Origin: DATLGB01 sp963740765
Lineage (GTDB): Bacteria; Actinomycetota; Thermoleophilia; Solirubrobacterales; Solirubrobacteraceae
Assembly: GCA_963740765.1 (NCBI GenBank)
Contig: CAVUFN010000015.1
Coordinates: forward strand, 289,232 to 353,231
DNA: 64,000 nucleotides
Direction: 5' to 3'
Positions 51,063-58,950 of the stretch are shown here, piece by piece (position 1 is the stretch's first letter; every line of letters begins with the position of its first letter). A program made the position numbers and the translations under genes. Under the pieces are notes generated by a model. It was given only the letters and a program-made list of their open reading frames with translations. It did no database searches and had not been told where the DNA came from.

Positions 51063-52313
51063 TCAGCCTATCTCGGCGTACACCGCGCCCGGGCCGTCCT
51101 CCGTCTTGCCCAGGCCCTCCTTCTCGGCGCCGACCAGGATCGAGATCTTGCCCGAGTGCTTGTTGTCGCGCATGAGCTGGTGGGCCTCGCCGACGCCCTC
51201 CCACGGCATCGTGCGCCAGATCACCGGGCGGATGAGGCCCTGGGCGATGAGGTCGTTGGCCTTGTTGCACTCGTAGGCGTTGGCGAAGTGCGAGCCGATG
51301 ATCTCCTTCTGGCGCATCCACAGGTAGCGGACGTCGAAGTCGAGCTGATAGCCGGTCGTCCCGGCGCAGATGACGACCTTGCCGAACGGCTTGACCGTGA
51401 ACACGGAGGTCGGGAAGGTGGCCTTGCCGACGTGCTCGAAGACGATGTCGGGCTTGTCGCCGAGGATCTCCTTGACGCGCTTGTCGAAGGCGCGCATCGC
51501 CTTGAAGCGCTCCTTCTCCTCGTCGGCGGATTCGTCGCCCGTGCGCATCATGCCCTTGAACTCGTTGCGGTCGATGTAGTCCACGCAGCCGAGCTGCTTG
51601 ACCAGCTCGCCCTTCTCGGCCGTGGAGACGACGCCGACCGCCTGCGCGCCGACCGCCCTGCAGAGCTGGCTGGCGAAGACGCCGAGGCCGCCCGCGGCGC
51701 CCCAGATGAGCACCTTCGCGCCCGCCTGGATGTTGCAGCGCGTGATCAGCATGCGGTAAGCGGTGAAGTAGACGAGGCCGTAGGACGCGGCCTCCTCCCA
51801 GGTCAGGTTCTTGGGCTTGGGGATGAGCTGCTGGGCCTGGACCTTGGTGAACTGGGCGAAGGAGCCCCAGGTCGTCTCGTAGCCCCAGATCTGCTGGGAC
51901 GGCGCCGTCATCGGGTCGACCGTGACCGCGACGTCCTCGTAGGACGCCATGTTGCAGTGGATGATGACCTCGTCGCCGACCTTCCAGCGCTTGACGCCCT
52001 CGCCGACCTTCCAGACGACGCCCGAGGCGTCCGAGCCGCCGATGTGGTGGCCGTACTCGGGGTGGTCGCCGTAGCGCCACACGCCGACGGGCTCGCCGAG
52101 CGCGGCCCAGACGTTGTTGTAGTTCACGCCCGCGGCCATGACGCGGACGATGACCTCGAAGGCGCCCGGCTCGGGAACCTCGATCTCCTCGAGCTGGAAG
52201 GCGTCGATCGGCTCGCCCTGGCGCTCCTCGCGGATGACCCAGGCGGCCATCTTCTCCGGCAGCTCGCCGGGTTCGACGTCGATCTCGGTGACGGAACTCG
52301 TGTCTAGGCTCAT
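51063..52313 (-). CDS. ccr: Crotonyl-CoA carboxylase/reductase
   Basis: A 416-residue MDR-family enzyme performing reductive carboxylation of crotonyl-CoA to ethylmalonyl-CoA with NADPH and CO2. AAGVNYNNVWAALGEPVGVW includes the CO2-binding Asn region, GSFAQFTKVQAQQLIPKP and the nucleotide-binding GAAGGLGVFASQLCRAVGA follow, and GSHFANAYECNKAN carries the His used in CO2 binding in known Ccr enzymes. The length and N-terminal EMAAWVIREER-like start match Ccr and exclude ordinary quinone reductases. It is third in a minus-strand operon with a lipoprotein and CorA genes upstream. Confidence 0.93.
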   Translation of the reverse strand: MSLDTSSVTEIDVEPGELPEKMAAWVIREERQGEPIDAFQLEEIEVPEPGAFEVIVRVMAAGVNYNNVWAALGEPVGVWRYGDHPEYGHHIGGSDASGVVWKVGEGVKRWKVGDEVIIHCNMASYEDVAVTVDPMTAPSQQIWGYETTWGSFAQFTKVQAQQLIPKPKNLTWEEAASYGLVYFTAYRMLITRCNIQAGAKVLIWGAAGGLGVFASQLCRAVGAQAVGVVSTAEKGELVKQLGCVDYIDRNEFKGMMRTGDESADEEKERFKAMRAFDKRVKEILGDKPDIVFEHVGKATFPTSVFTVKPFGKVVICAGTTGYQLDFDVRYLWMRQKEIIGSHFANAYECNKANDLIAQGLIRPVIWRTMPWEGVGEAHQLMRDNKHSGKISILVGAEKEGLGKTEDGPGAVYAEIG

Positions 52314-52331
52314 CGCGCGGGAAGCCTAGTG

Positions 52332-53267
52332 CTAGAGCCAGTCTTTCCGTCTCCGGTACAGCACGATCGCGAGCACGATGGTCGGCAGGAACAGGGCGCC
52401 GAGCTCGTAGGCGAAGAACGCGCCCTTGGAGTCGATGTGGTCGGTCAGGTACTGGAAGTTCTGCCCGAAGAACCCCGTCACGAGCGTCCAGACGAGGAAG
52501 AACATCGAGCCCACCGCGATCTTCGTGGCGAGCTGGTTGAGGCGGTTGGCGTTGGCGTTGAAGAACGTGCCGGTCATGGAGCCCAGGTCGTCGGCGAGGC
52601 GGCGCAGGTCGGAGGTGATGGAGTCCAGGTGGGCGTCGACGTCGCGCAGCCAGGCGCGCGAGGACCGGGAGAGGCCGGGCACGTCGTTGATCGACTCCAT
52701 CGCGGGCGTGAAGCCGATGTGCTGGGGCTGCGCGCGGCGCAGCAGCTCCCCGACCTCCTGCTTGAGCCGGTAGATGCCGCGCAGGTGCTCCTGCCGCGGC
52801 CGTTCGAGCACCTGCTCCTCGACGGCGTCGACGCGCTTGTCGAGCTGCTCGATGACCGGGTCCCAGCCGTCGGCGAGCGCGTCGAGCACGTGGTAGAGGA
52901 CCTGGTCCTCGTCGCACTCGTGGCCGGCGATCCACTCGCGCTGGGCGTCGAGGGCGGTCCGGCAGCGGCGCACGGTGACGATCCAGCTGCCCGAGAGGTA
53001 CAGGTGGACCTCGACGGGCTCCGCCTCGCCGTCGTCGGTCTCGCGGGCCGTGAAGAAGATCAGCAGCGCGTGGTCGTCGTAGTCGTCCATGCGCGGGAGC
53101 TGCTCCCACTCGCGGCTGTCCTCGACGGCGGCCGGATGGAGGCCGAGGAGCTCGCTCACGCGCTCGAGGTCGGCTTCCTCCGGGGAGATGAGGTCGAGCC
53201 AGAAGTACGTCTTGGCGTCGATCCGCTCGCGCAGCCGCGCCTCGTCAACCTCCGTCAGGACCTCCAC
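52332..53267 (-). CDS. corA: CorA-family divalent cation channel
   Basis: A 311-residue CorA-type magnesium/metal channel. Long cytoplasmic alpha/beta domain and coiled stalk helices come first; two membrane segments are at the C-terminus (AVGSMFFLVWTLVTGFFGQNF and LFLPTIVLAIVLYRRRKDWL). The usual YGMNF selectivity loop reads FGQNF, a variant also found in other actinobacterial CorA/ZntB-like proteins. GTG start; 18 bp before ccr. Confidence 0.9.
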   Translation of the reverse strand: MEVLTEVDEARLRERIDAKTYFWLDLISPEEADLERVSELLGLHPAAVEDSREWEQLPRMDDYDDHALLIFFTARETDDGEAEPVEVHLYLSGSWIVTVRRCRTALDAQREWIAGHECDEDQVLYHVLDALADGWDPVIEQLDKRVDAVEEQVLERPRQEHLRGIYRLKQEVGELLRRAQPQHIGFTPAMESINDVPGLSRSSRAWLRDVDAHLDSITSDLRRLADDLGSMTGTFFNANANRLNQLATKIAVGSMFFLVWTLVTGFFGQNFQYLTDHIDSKGAFFAYELGALFLPTIVLAIVLYRRRKDWL

Positions 53268-53279
53268 CCGTGTGGAGTT

Positions 53280-53687
53280 CTACGGCTGTAGCAACTGATC
53301 CTGCGAGGACTCGCGCTCGGCGCCCACGGTCAGGCGCGCCTCGCGGATCGAGTTCTCCTCGACGGAGACGACGTAGTCGCCTTCCTTGATGTCGACCTTG
53401 AGGGTGGCCGTGCCCTGGGGGTTGATGACCGACGAGCTCTGCTTGATGCCGGCCGTGTCGGACAGATCGCGCGTCTCGACGGTGACCTGCTGGGTGTCGT
53501 CGGTGAGGTTCGCGATCAGGAACGTGACCGGCCCGGCCCCGAACTTCGCGGGGGAGACGGTGATCTTGTCCGGGGAGATCGCCGCGGACACGCTGATGGG
53601 CGTGGGCGGGCGTGGGTCGTTGGCGTAGTCGGACTCCGACCCGCAGCTCGCGAGCGCGAGCGATACCAACCCCATTGCGAACGACAT
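53280..53687 (-). CDS. Small lipoprotein
   Basis: A 135-residue predicted lipoprotein (signal peptide with lipobox LASC). The mature part is a single beta-sandwich-like domain with PDKITVSPAKFGAGPVTFLIANLTDDTQQVTVETRD, resembling cupredoxin-like or Ig-like folds without copper ligands. First gene of the CorA-ccr operon, 12 bp spacing. Confidence 0.75.
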   Translation of the reverse strand: MSFAMGLVSLALASCGSESDYANDPRPPTPISVSAAISPDKITVSPAKFGAGPVTFLIANLTDDTQQVTVETRDLSDTAGIKQSSSVINPQGTATLKVDIKEGDYVVSVEENSIREARLTVGAERESSQDQLLQP

Positions 53688-53774
53688 TCTCCTCACTCCG
53701 ACGCGGAACCCTAACCACAATTCCGGCGGCCCGGCGTCGCATGTCCCCTTGCATGCCGTCCGGGGCGTCCCGTA

Positions 53775-53788
53775 AGAACAGGCGTTCG
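53775..53788. promoter_or_regulatory. SOS (LexA) box before nuclease gene
   Basis: AGAACAGGCGTTCG matches the LexA consensus CGAAC-RNRY-GTTCG at 13 of 14 positions and ends one base before the ATG at 53790, the same spacing as at imuB. Confidence 0.75.
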
Positions 53789-53789
53789 C

Positions 53790-55649
53790 ATGCTCGACAC
53801 CCCTCTGATGACCGCCGAGTTCCTGGCCGTGGACACCGAGACGAACGGCCTCGCACGCGAGCGCTGCGAGCTCACGGAGGTGGGTGCGGTGCTCGTCGGC
53901 GGCGGCGAGCTGCACGACCGCTGGGCGTCGCTGGTGGGCGTCAGCGCGCCGCTCTCGCCGGGCATCCAGCGCTTCACCGGCATCTCGCAGGCGATGGTCG
54001 ACCGGGCACCGCCGCCGGAGTCCGTCCTGCCGGCGCTGGCCACGCGGATGCGGGGGCGGGTCCTGGTCGCGCACAACGCGGGGTTCGACGCGCGGGTGCT
54101 GCGCGGCGCGTTCGCGCGCGCCGCCCTGGACTGGCCGGCCCCGCCGGTGCTGTGCACGGTGGCGATGGCGCGCCGCCTCGCGCCGCTGCAGCGCCGCCGC
54201 GGGCTCGCCGCGCTCGCGGACGCGCTGGGGATCGAGGTGGGGACGACGCACCGCGCGCTGCCGGACGCGGAGCTGTGCGCGCAGGTCTTCTGCGCGCTGT
54301 TCAAGCGCCTGTGCGCCAATGCCGGGACGGTGGGGGAGGCCGTGGCGCTGCTGCGCGGGAACCGGACCCGCCCACCCAAGCCGCGGCGGGCGACACCGCC
54401 CCGCGTCCGCATGCCCGTCGAGCGCCGGCCCGACCTGCGCGCGCTGACGACGGGTCCCGGCGTCTACGTGTTCCGCGACGGCGACGGCCGGCCGCTGTAC
54501 GTCGGCAAGTCGGTCAACGTCCGCACCCGGGCGCGCTCGCACTTCACGGGCGGCGCGGCGTGGACGGCGCGCGCCGAGTCGGTCGACTGCGAGCCGACGG
54601 AGTCCGAGCTTGGCGCGTTGCTGCTCGAGCACCGGCTGATCCGGGCGCTCAAGCCGCCGGCGAACGTCAAGGGCGTCCACGAGCCCGACGGCCAGGTCTT
54701 CATCCGCTGCCGGCTCGACATCCCGTTCCCGATCCTCGAGGTCGCGCGCGAGCCCGCCGCCGGCCACGCGGTCTGCATCGGCCCGGTCCGCGGCCGCGCC
54801 GCGGCGGCGGAACTGGTCGAGCAGCTCAACTCGCTGTTCGGCCTGCGCCACTGCGGCCGGACGCTGCCGCGGCGCTACCACCCGTCCGCCTACGGGCAGA
54901 TGGGCCGCTGCCTGTCGCCCTGCCTCGGCGACCTCGATCCCAACCTGTACCGCTCCCGGCTCGAGGAGGCCCTGCGCCTGTTCGTCGACGCGCGCGACGG
55001 CGGCCGGGCGCTGCTCGAGCACGTCGAGGCGCAGATGCGCGCGGCCTCGGCGGCGCGCCAGTACGAGCGGGCGGCGTCGCTCGCGCGGCGCCGTAAGCGG
55101 CTCGACTCGCTGGTGTTCCGGCTCGGCGGCGTGCTGCGGGCCGTCCACTCGGGGGCGCGGCTCGTCGTCGCGGAGCACCCGAAGGACAAGGAGCGCGGCG
55201 ACGCCATCCTGCTGTCCGGCGGGCGCGTGGTCGATTCGTTCACGTTGCCGGCGGACGACCTGGAGGAGCGCTGCTCGGCGGCGGTGCGGGCCGCGCCGTC
55301 CGCGCGCGACCTCGGCGGCTGGATCCCGGCCGACGAGGTCGACGAGGTGCGGCTCGTGGGCGCCTACGTGGCGCGGATGGACGTCGCGGTGCTGGAGCTC
55401 CCGGCGCCGGACCCGGCCGGCTGGGTGTCGCGGGTGAACGGGAGCTCGACCACGGTGGCGCCCTCCAGCGCTTCGCCGACCTCGACCTCGCGCCGCACGA
55501 ACGCGAGCGCGATCGGGCCCAGATCGGGTGAGACCACGGACGACCGCACCACCGCGACGACCTTGCCGTCACGCGCGAGCTCGGTGCCCGGCGCCAGCGG
55601 CGCCTCCGAGCGCAGCCCGAGCAGCCTGCGGTTGGGCTTGCCCCGGTAG
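53790..55649 (+). CDS. DEDDh exonuclease / GIY-YIG (UvrC-N, Cho-like) fusion nuclease
   Basis: A 619-residue repair nuclease. Residues about 8-180 are a DEDDh 3'-5' exonuclease domain with all residues present (FLAVDTETNG, HNAGFDARVL, HRALPDAELC). Residues about 225-310 are a GIY-YIG endonuclease domain as in UvrC/Cho (GPGVYVFRDGDGRPLYVGKS, VRTRARSHF, ESELGALLLEH), followed by UvrC-type regions and a UVR-like helix (ARQYERAASLARRRKRLD). An SOS box precedes the ATG, so it is damage-induced like E. coli Cho. The last about 75 residues are Ser/Thr-rich, antisense to ygfZ, and probably not part of the original protein. Confidence 0.88.
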   Translation: MLDTPLMTAEFLAVDTETNGLARERCELTEVGAVLVGGGELHDRWASLVGVSAPLSPGIQRFTGISQAMVDRAPPPESVLPALATRMRGRVLVAHNAGFDARVLRGAFARAALDWPAPPVLCTVAMARRLAPLQRRRGLAALADALGIEVGTTHRALPDAELCAQVFCALFKRLCANAGTVGEAVALLRGNRTRPPKPRRATPPRVRMPVERRPDLRALTTGPGVYVFRDGDGRPLYVGKSVNVRTRARSHFTGGAAWTARAESVDCEPTESELGALLLEHRLIRALKPPANVKGVHEPDGQVFIRCRLDIPFPILEVAREPAAGHAVCIGPVRGRAAAAELVEQLNSLFGLRHCGRTLPRRYHPSAYGQMGRCLSPCLGDLDPNLYRSRLEEALRLFVDARDGGRALLEHVEAQMRAASAARQYERAASLARRRKRLDSLVFRLGGVLRAVHSGARLVVAEHPKDKERGDAILLSGGRVVDSFTLPADDLEERCSAAVRAAPSARDLGGWIPADEVDEVRLVGAYVARMDVAVLELPAPDPAGWVSRVNGSSTTVAPSSASPTSTSRRTNASAIGPRSGETTDDRTTATTLPSRASSVPGASGASERSPSSLRLGLPR

Positions 55650-56272
55650 AAGAGCCGCGCGACCGTCTCCTGCCCGACGTAGCAGCCCTTCTCGAAGTTC
55701 ACGGCGCGCTCGTTGAGCCCGGCCTCCTGGGGGATCACGGAGTCGTCGAGGTCCACGCCGTAGCGGGGGCGACCGCTCTCGACGCGGGCGATCTCCGCGT
55801 CCGCTTCGCTCCCCTCGGGCAGGCCGAGCCGTTCCTTGAGCGCCTCGAGCTCTCCGGCGTCGCAGACGACGTCCGTCCCGAGGTCCGTCGCGATCCAGCG
55901 CGCCCCGTCCTCGAGCCGGTGCGTGTGCTCGGGCCCGTCGACGCGGTGCTCGCCGATGATCGACAGCAGGCCGCGCTCGAGCGTGCGCTTGTGGACCTCG
56001 ACATCGCGGCCGAGCTTGAAGCGCCGGATCATGTTGAAGAGATCCTGGAGGACGATCCGCTCGCAGTCGACGAACACGCCGGCCGCGCCCGCGTCGAAGA
56101 TCCGCAGGTCGCCGATCATCTTCCCCTTGGGCGTCAGGAAGGCGGCGTAGCACCCCTCGCCCTCCGACAGCCCGACCACGTCGTTGGTGACCTGACCCTG
56201 CAGGAAGTCCTTGACCTCGGTGCCGGTGAGGAGCAACTTGCCGCGGTCGGAGCGATCGATCAGCATCGCCAT
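55364..56272 (-). CDS. ygfZ: YgfZ/GcvT-family folate-binding protein
   Basis: A 302-residue tetrahydrofolate-binding protein that supports Fe-S cluster enzymes. The signature KGCYVGQETVARLFYRGKPNRRLLGL (about 205-230) is intact, and the N-terminal FLQGQVTNDV and CYAAFLTPKGKMIGDLRIF match the family. The C-terminal tail after VVELPF is Ser/Thr/Gly-rich and encoded antisense to the nuclease gene. Divergent from the unknown gene at 56297 by 24 bp. Confidence 0.9.
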   Translation of the reverse strand: MAMLIDRSDRGKLLLTGTEVKDFLQGQVTNDVVGLSEGEGCYAAFLTPKGKMIGDLRIFDAGAAGVFVDCERIVLQDLFNMIRRFKLGRDVEVHKRTLERGLLSIIGEHRVDGPEHTHRLEDGARWIATDLGTDVVCDAGELEALKERLGLPEGSEADAEIARVESGRPRYGVDLDDSVIPQEAGLNERAVNFEKGCYVGQETVARLFYRGKPNRRLLGLRSEAPLAPGTELARDGKVVAVVRSSVVSPDLGPIALAFVRREVEVGEALEGATVVELPFTRDTQPAGSGAGSSSTATSIRAT

Positions 56273-56283
56273 GACACCGAGGG

Positions 56284-56289
56284 TACGCT
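56284..56289 (+). promoter_or_regulatory. -10-like hexamer before unknown gene
   Basis: TACGCT followed by 7 nt and the ATG at 56297, in the 24-bp divergent space to ygfZ. Confidence 0.4.
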
Positions 56290-56296
56290 CTCCCCA

Positions 56297-56656
56297 ATGG
56301 CTCTCGCCGAGGACTTCCAGGAGATCATCGACTCGCTCCCGTCCGACTGGACGGACCTCGAGCTCGACGTCCGCGTCGACGAGTCCCAGTACCTCGAGGC
56401 GGCCACCCTGATGGTCACCTGCAACGCCCAGCCGTACTCCAAGCACGACTGGCACTGGCGCGTCCTCGTCGCCCACCAGTTCGGCCACGCCGCCTCGGCG
56501 CCGACCGTCCACGGGACCTTCGTGACCATGGACAAGGTGGGCATCCGGGGGGAGCTCGTCCTGCGCGAGCTGCGCGAGGGCCGCGTCGAGCAGTACCACG
56601 ACTGGGGCCGGCCCGAGAGCTGGCGCGAGGAGTTCCGCCGCATCCGCGCGCAGTAG
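56297..56656 (+). CDS. Unknown small protein
   Basis: A 119-residue soluble protein with helix EDFQEIIDSLPSDWTDLELDVRVDESQYLEAATLMVTCNAQPYS and strand-rich HWRVLVAHQFGHAASAPTVHGTFVTMDKVGIRGELVLRELREGRVEQYHDWGRPESWREEF. No known family recognised. Its stop overlaps the start of the next gene by one base, so they form a pair. Confidence 0.75.
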   Translation: MALAEDFQEIIDSLPSDWTDLELDVRVDESQYLEAATLMVTCNAQPYSKHDWHWRVLVAHQFGHAASAPTVHGTFVTMDKVGIRGELVLRELREGRVEQYHDWGRPESWREEFRRIRAQ

Positions 56657-56982
56657 TGGCGTACGTCGTCGCCGTCTTCGACGACCTCCTCCTCGGATCC
56701 AACGTGCTCGGGATGCTCCGCGCGGCCGGTCACGAAGCCGAGCTCGCCGGCTCCGACCGCGCCAAGCCCTACGGCGCCGACGTCGTCATCGTCGACCTCG
56801 GCGGCGCTGCGGATCTCGAGGCGCTGAGGGCGGACGCGCCGGCCGCCCGCTTCATCGGCGTCTACTCGCACGCCGACCCCGGGCAGCGCGATCGCGGCCG
56901 CGCCCTCGACCTGGCCGTCCCGCGCTCCCGCATGGCTCGCGAAGGACCGGCCCTGGTCGCGCGAGTCCTCAGCGGCTCGTGA
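56656..56982 (+). CDS. Small receiver-like protein
   Basis: A 108-residue alpha/beta protein starting at GTG. The pattern MAYVVAVFDDLLLGSNVLGMLRAAGHEAEL, then DVVIVDLGG and FIGVYSHADPGQRDRGRALDLAVPRSRM follows the fold of response-regulator receiver domains, including an Asp at the phosphorylation place (VDLGG) and an acidic pair near the start (FDD). There is no output domain. It could act as a single-domain signalling protein or be a pseudo-receiver. The 3' end overlaps the convergent lyase gene by 14 bp. Confidence 0.7.
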   Translation: MAYVVAVFDDLLLGSNVLGMLRAAGHEAELAGSDRAKPYGADVVIVDLGGAADLEALRADAPAARFIGVYSHADPGQRDRGRALDLAVPRSRMAREGPALVARVLSGS

Positions 56983-57874
56983 CGCCCTCCGTCACCACCG
57001 CCACACACCGAACCCGTCGAAAACTGCCACCACGGACGCTTTCGACGGGTTCGGCCGCGAGGCGGCGGGCGGCGACAGCAGCTGCGGCCCCGCATTCGCC
57101 TCCCTCGATGCCGACGTCCCTGAGTGCGGCCAGACCCTCGGGAAGTTCATCGTCGCTCACGGTGATCACCTGCGAGACCTCACGGAGATCGGGCCACGCG
57201 GCCGCGGACACGATCGCGCAGTCCATCCCCGCCATCGCGGTCCCGGGCGTCGCGATCTCCACCGGCTCCCCGGCCTTCAGCGCGGCGGCGAGACAGGCGG
57301 CGCTCTCCGGCTCCACGGCCACGACCTTCACGCCGCGCGGCCGCGCCCACCGCACCGCCGCGGCGCACAGCGACCCGACCCCGACCGGGACCACCACCGC
57401 GTCGCACTCGACGTCGATCTCCCCGAACAGCGTCAAGTAGCCGTCGATCACGTCACGAGCCGGCGCGTTGTCACCGACATCGGCGATCAGCAGCCCACCA
57501 TCGGCCTCCGCGGCCGCCACGGCGTCTTCGTACGACCCGTCGACCACAACCACCTCAGCCCCCTCCTCGGTGATTGCCGTTCTGCGCGCCGACAGTGAGC
57601 GCGCCGGCAGGTAGATCCGGCAGGCCAGCCCGCGCCAAGCGGCCGCCCGCGCCACCGCTCGCCCATGGTTGCCCGCACTCGCCGCGACGACCCTCTCGAC
57701 ACCGGATACGCGCCCTAGCGCGCACTCCAGCGCCCACGACGCGCCGAGGATCTTGAACGCCGGCAGCCCGAGCCGCGCCGTCTCGTCCTTGACCCACCCG
57801 ACGCCGGGCAGCTCGACCAAGGGCGTCGGCGCGAAGCCCGGCAGCGACCGGTGGAAGGCGAGGACGTCGTTCAC
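56969..57874 (-). CDS. PLP-dependent ammonia-lyase (diaminopropionate type)
   Basis: A 301-residue fold-type II PLP enzyme. The PLP Lys is in LPAFKILGASWAL (about residue 42), ASAGNHGRAVA follows, and the phosphate-binding PVGVGSLCAAAVRW is in the second half. AFKILGASWAL and the neighbouring M20 peptidase recall diaminopropionate ammonia-lyases (ygeX type). It is shorter than E. coli DpaL (398 residues), lacking part of the N-terminus. Near the C-terminus a 15-bp-arm palindrome adds about 15 residues (PVESVRGGSFRRVR) before VAVVTEG. GTG start overlaps the M20 stop. Confidence 0.83.
   Translation of the reverse strand: MNDVLAFHRSLPGFAPTPLVELPGVGWVKDETARLGLPAFKILGASWALECALGRVSGVERVVAASAGNHGRAVARAAAWRGLACRIYLPARSLSARRTAITEEGAEVVVVDGSYEDAVAAAEADGGLLIADVGDNAPARDVIDGYLTLFGEIDVECDAVVVPVGVGSLCAAAVRWARPRGVKVVAVEPESAACLAAALKAGEPVEIATPGTAMAGMDCAIVSAAAWPDLREVSQVITVSDDELPEGLAALRDVGIEGGECGAAAAVAARRLAAEPVESVRGGSFRRVRCVAVVTEGVTSR
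57008..57054. repeat. Palindromic element inside ammonia-lyase gene
   Basis: CCGAACCCGTCGAAA (57008-57022) and TTTCGACGGGTTCGG (57040-57054) are perfect 15-bp arms with a 17-nt loop. Ends match the intergenic element at 46677. Translated in frame on the minus strand. Confidence 0.8.
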
Positions 57875-58950
57875 GCGCAGACCGTCCCAGTGATCGCGAC
57901 GAGGCGGTCGGCCAGGGTCTCGAGGCTGGCCACGCTGACCCACTCCTCGATCGCGTGCGCGCCCTCGCCCGCCGGCCCGAGCAGAACGGTGGGGATCTCG
58001 GCGGCCGCGATGAACGCCGAGTCCGCCCAGTAGCTCACTCCGACCGGGTTGCCGCCCGCCGCCGCGACCAGCCAGTGATCGGGGTCGAGCGCGAAGGGCT
58101 CGCGCACCAGCGTCACCCGTGCGGTGGCGCTGTCCACGCCCTCGATCAGCGCGGCGGCCTCCGCCTCGACGTCGGCCTGCGTCTCGCCCGGCAGCGTCCG
58201 CCGCTCGTAGGCGAGCGTGCAGGAGGCCGGATAGCTCGAGAGCTCCTCGCCGCCCGCGATCGTCGACGCGTGGACGGACGCGCGGCCCACCAAAGGGTGG
58301 GTCGCGGACTCCAGCCGGGCGTCGAGCTCGCCCAGCCGGGTCAGGACCGGCGCCGCGGCAACGATCGCGTCCACGCCCAGGTGCGGGCGCGATCCGTGGG
58401 CGGCACGGCCGGGGACGTCGACCTCGACCCACGCAAAGCCCTTGTGCGCGATCGCGACCGCTCCCTCGGTCGGCTCGACCACGATCGCGGCGTCCGCGGT
58501 CACCGTCTCGAGCACCGCCTGCACGCCGAGGCTGGCGTGCTCCTCGTCCGCGACCGCAGCGACCACCACGTCGCCGGCCAGCCCGAGCGAGGCCGCCCGC
58601 GCGCACGCCACCAGCGCTGCGGCCAGTCCGCCCTTCATGTCGTAGGCGCCGCGCCCGTAGAGCCGATCGCCCTCCACGCGCCCGGCGAACGGGTCGGTCA
58701 TCCCCGCCACGCCCACCGTGTCGAGGTGCCCGCACAGCAGCAGCGTCCGCCCACCACCGGTGCCGCGCGCCCGGACCACCACGCTCGGGCGCTCCGGAGG
58801 CCCGACCACGTCCACATCGAGGCCTTCCTCGGTGCCCCAGGCCGTCACGAGCGCGGCGGCCTCCGCCTCGCCGGCCCCACCGGCTACCAGCGCCGGGTTC
58901 ACCGAATCGACGGCGACCAGCGCACGGGCCAACCCGACCACCTCAGTCAC
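57871..58950 (-). CDS. M20-family metallopeptidase
   Basis: A 359-residue zinc peptidase/deacylase of the ArgE/DapE/YgeY group. LLLCGHLDTVG holds the first zinc ligand, GRGAYDMKGGLAAAL the bridging Asp, and ADEEHASLG the catalytic Glu. The dimerisation domain (RAAHGSRPHLGVDA) follows. Its pairing with a diaminopropionate-lyase-type gene mirrors ygeX-ygeY of E. coli, which argues for release of a small amino acid from a conjugate. GTG start; overlaps both neighbours. Confidence 0.88.
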   Translation of the reverse strand: MTEVVGLARALVAVDSVNPALVAGGAGEAEAAALVTAWGTEEGLDVDVVGPPERPSVVVRARGTGGGRTLLLCGHLDTVGVAGMTDPFAGRVEGDRLYGRGAYDMKGGLAAALVACARAASLGLAGDVVVAAVADEEHASLGVQAVLETVTADAAIVVEPTEGAVAIAHKGFAWVEVDVPGRAAHGSRPHLGVDAIVAAAPVLTRLGELDARLESATHPLVGRASVHASTIAGGEELSSYPASCTLAYERRTLPGETQADVEAEAAALIEGVDSATARVTLVREPFALDPDHWLVAAAGGNPVGVSYWADSAFIAAAEIPTVLLGPAGEGAHAIEEWVSVASLETLADRLVAITGTVCA

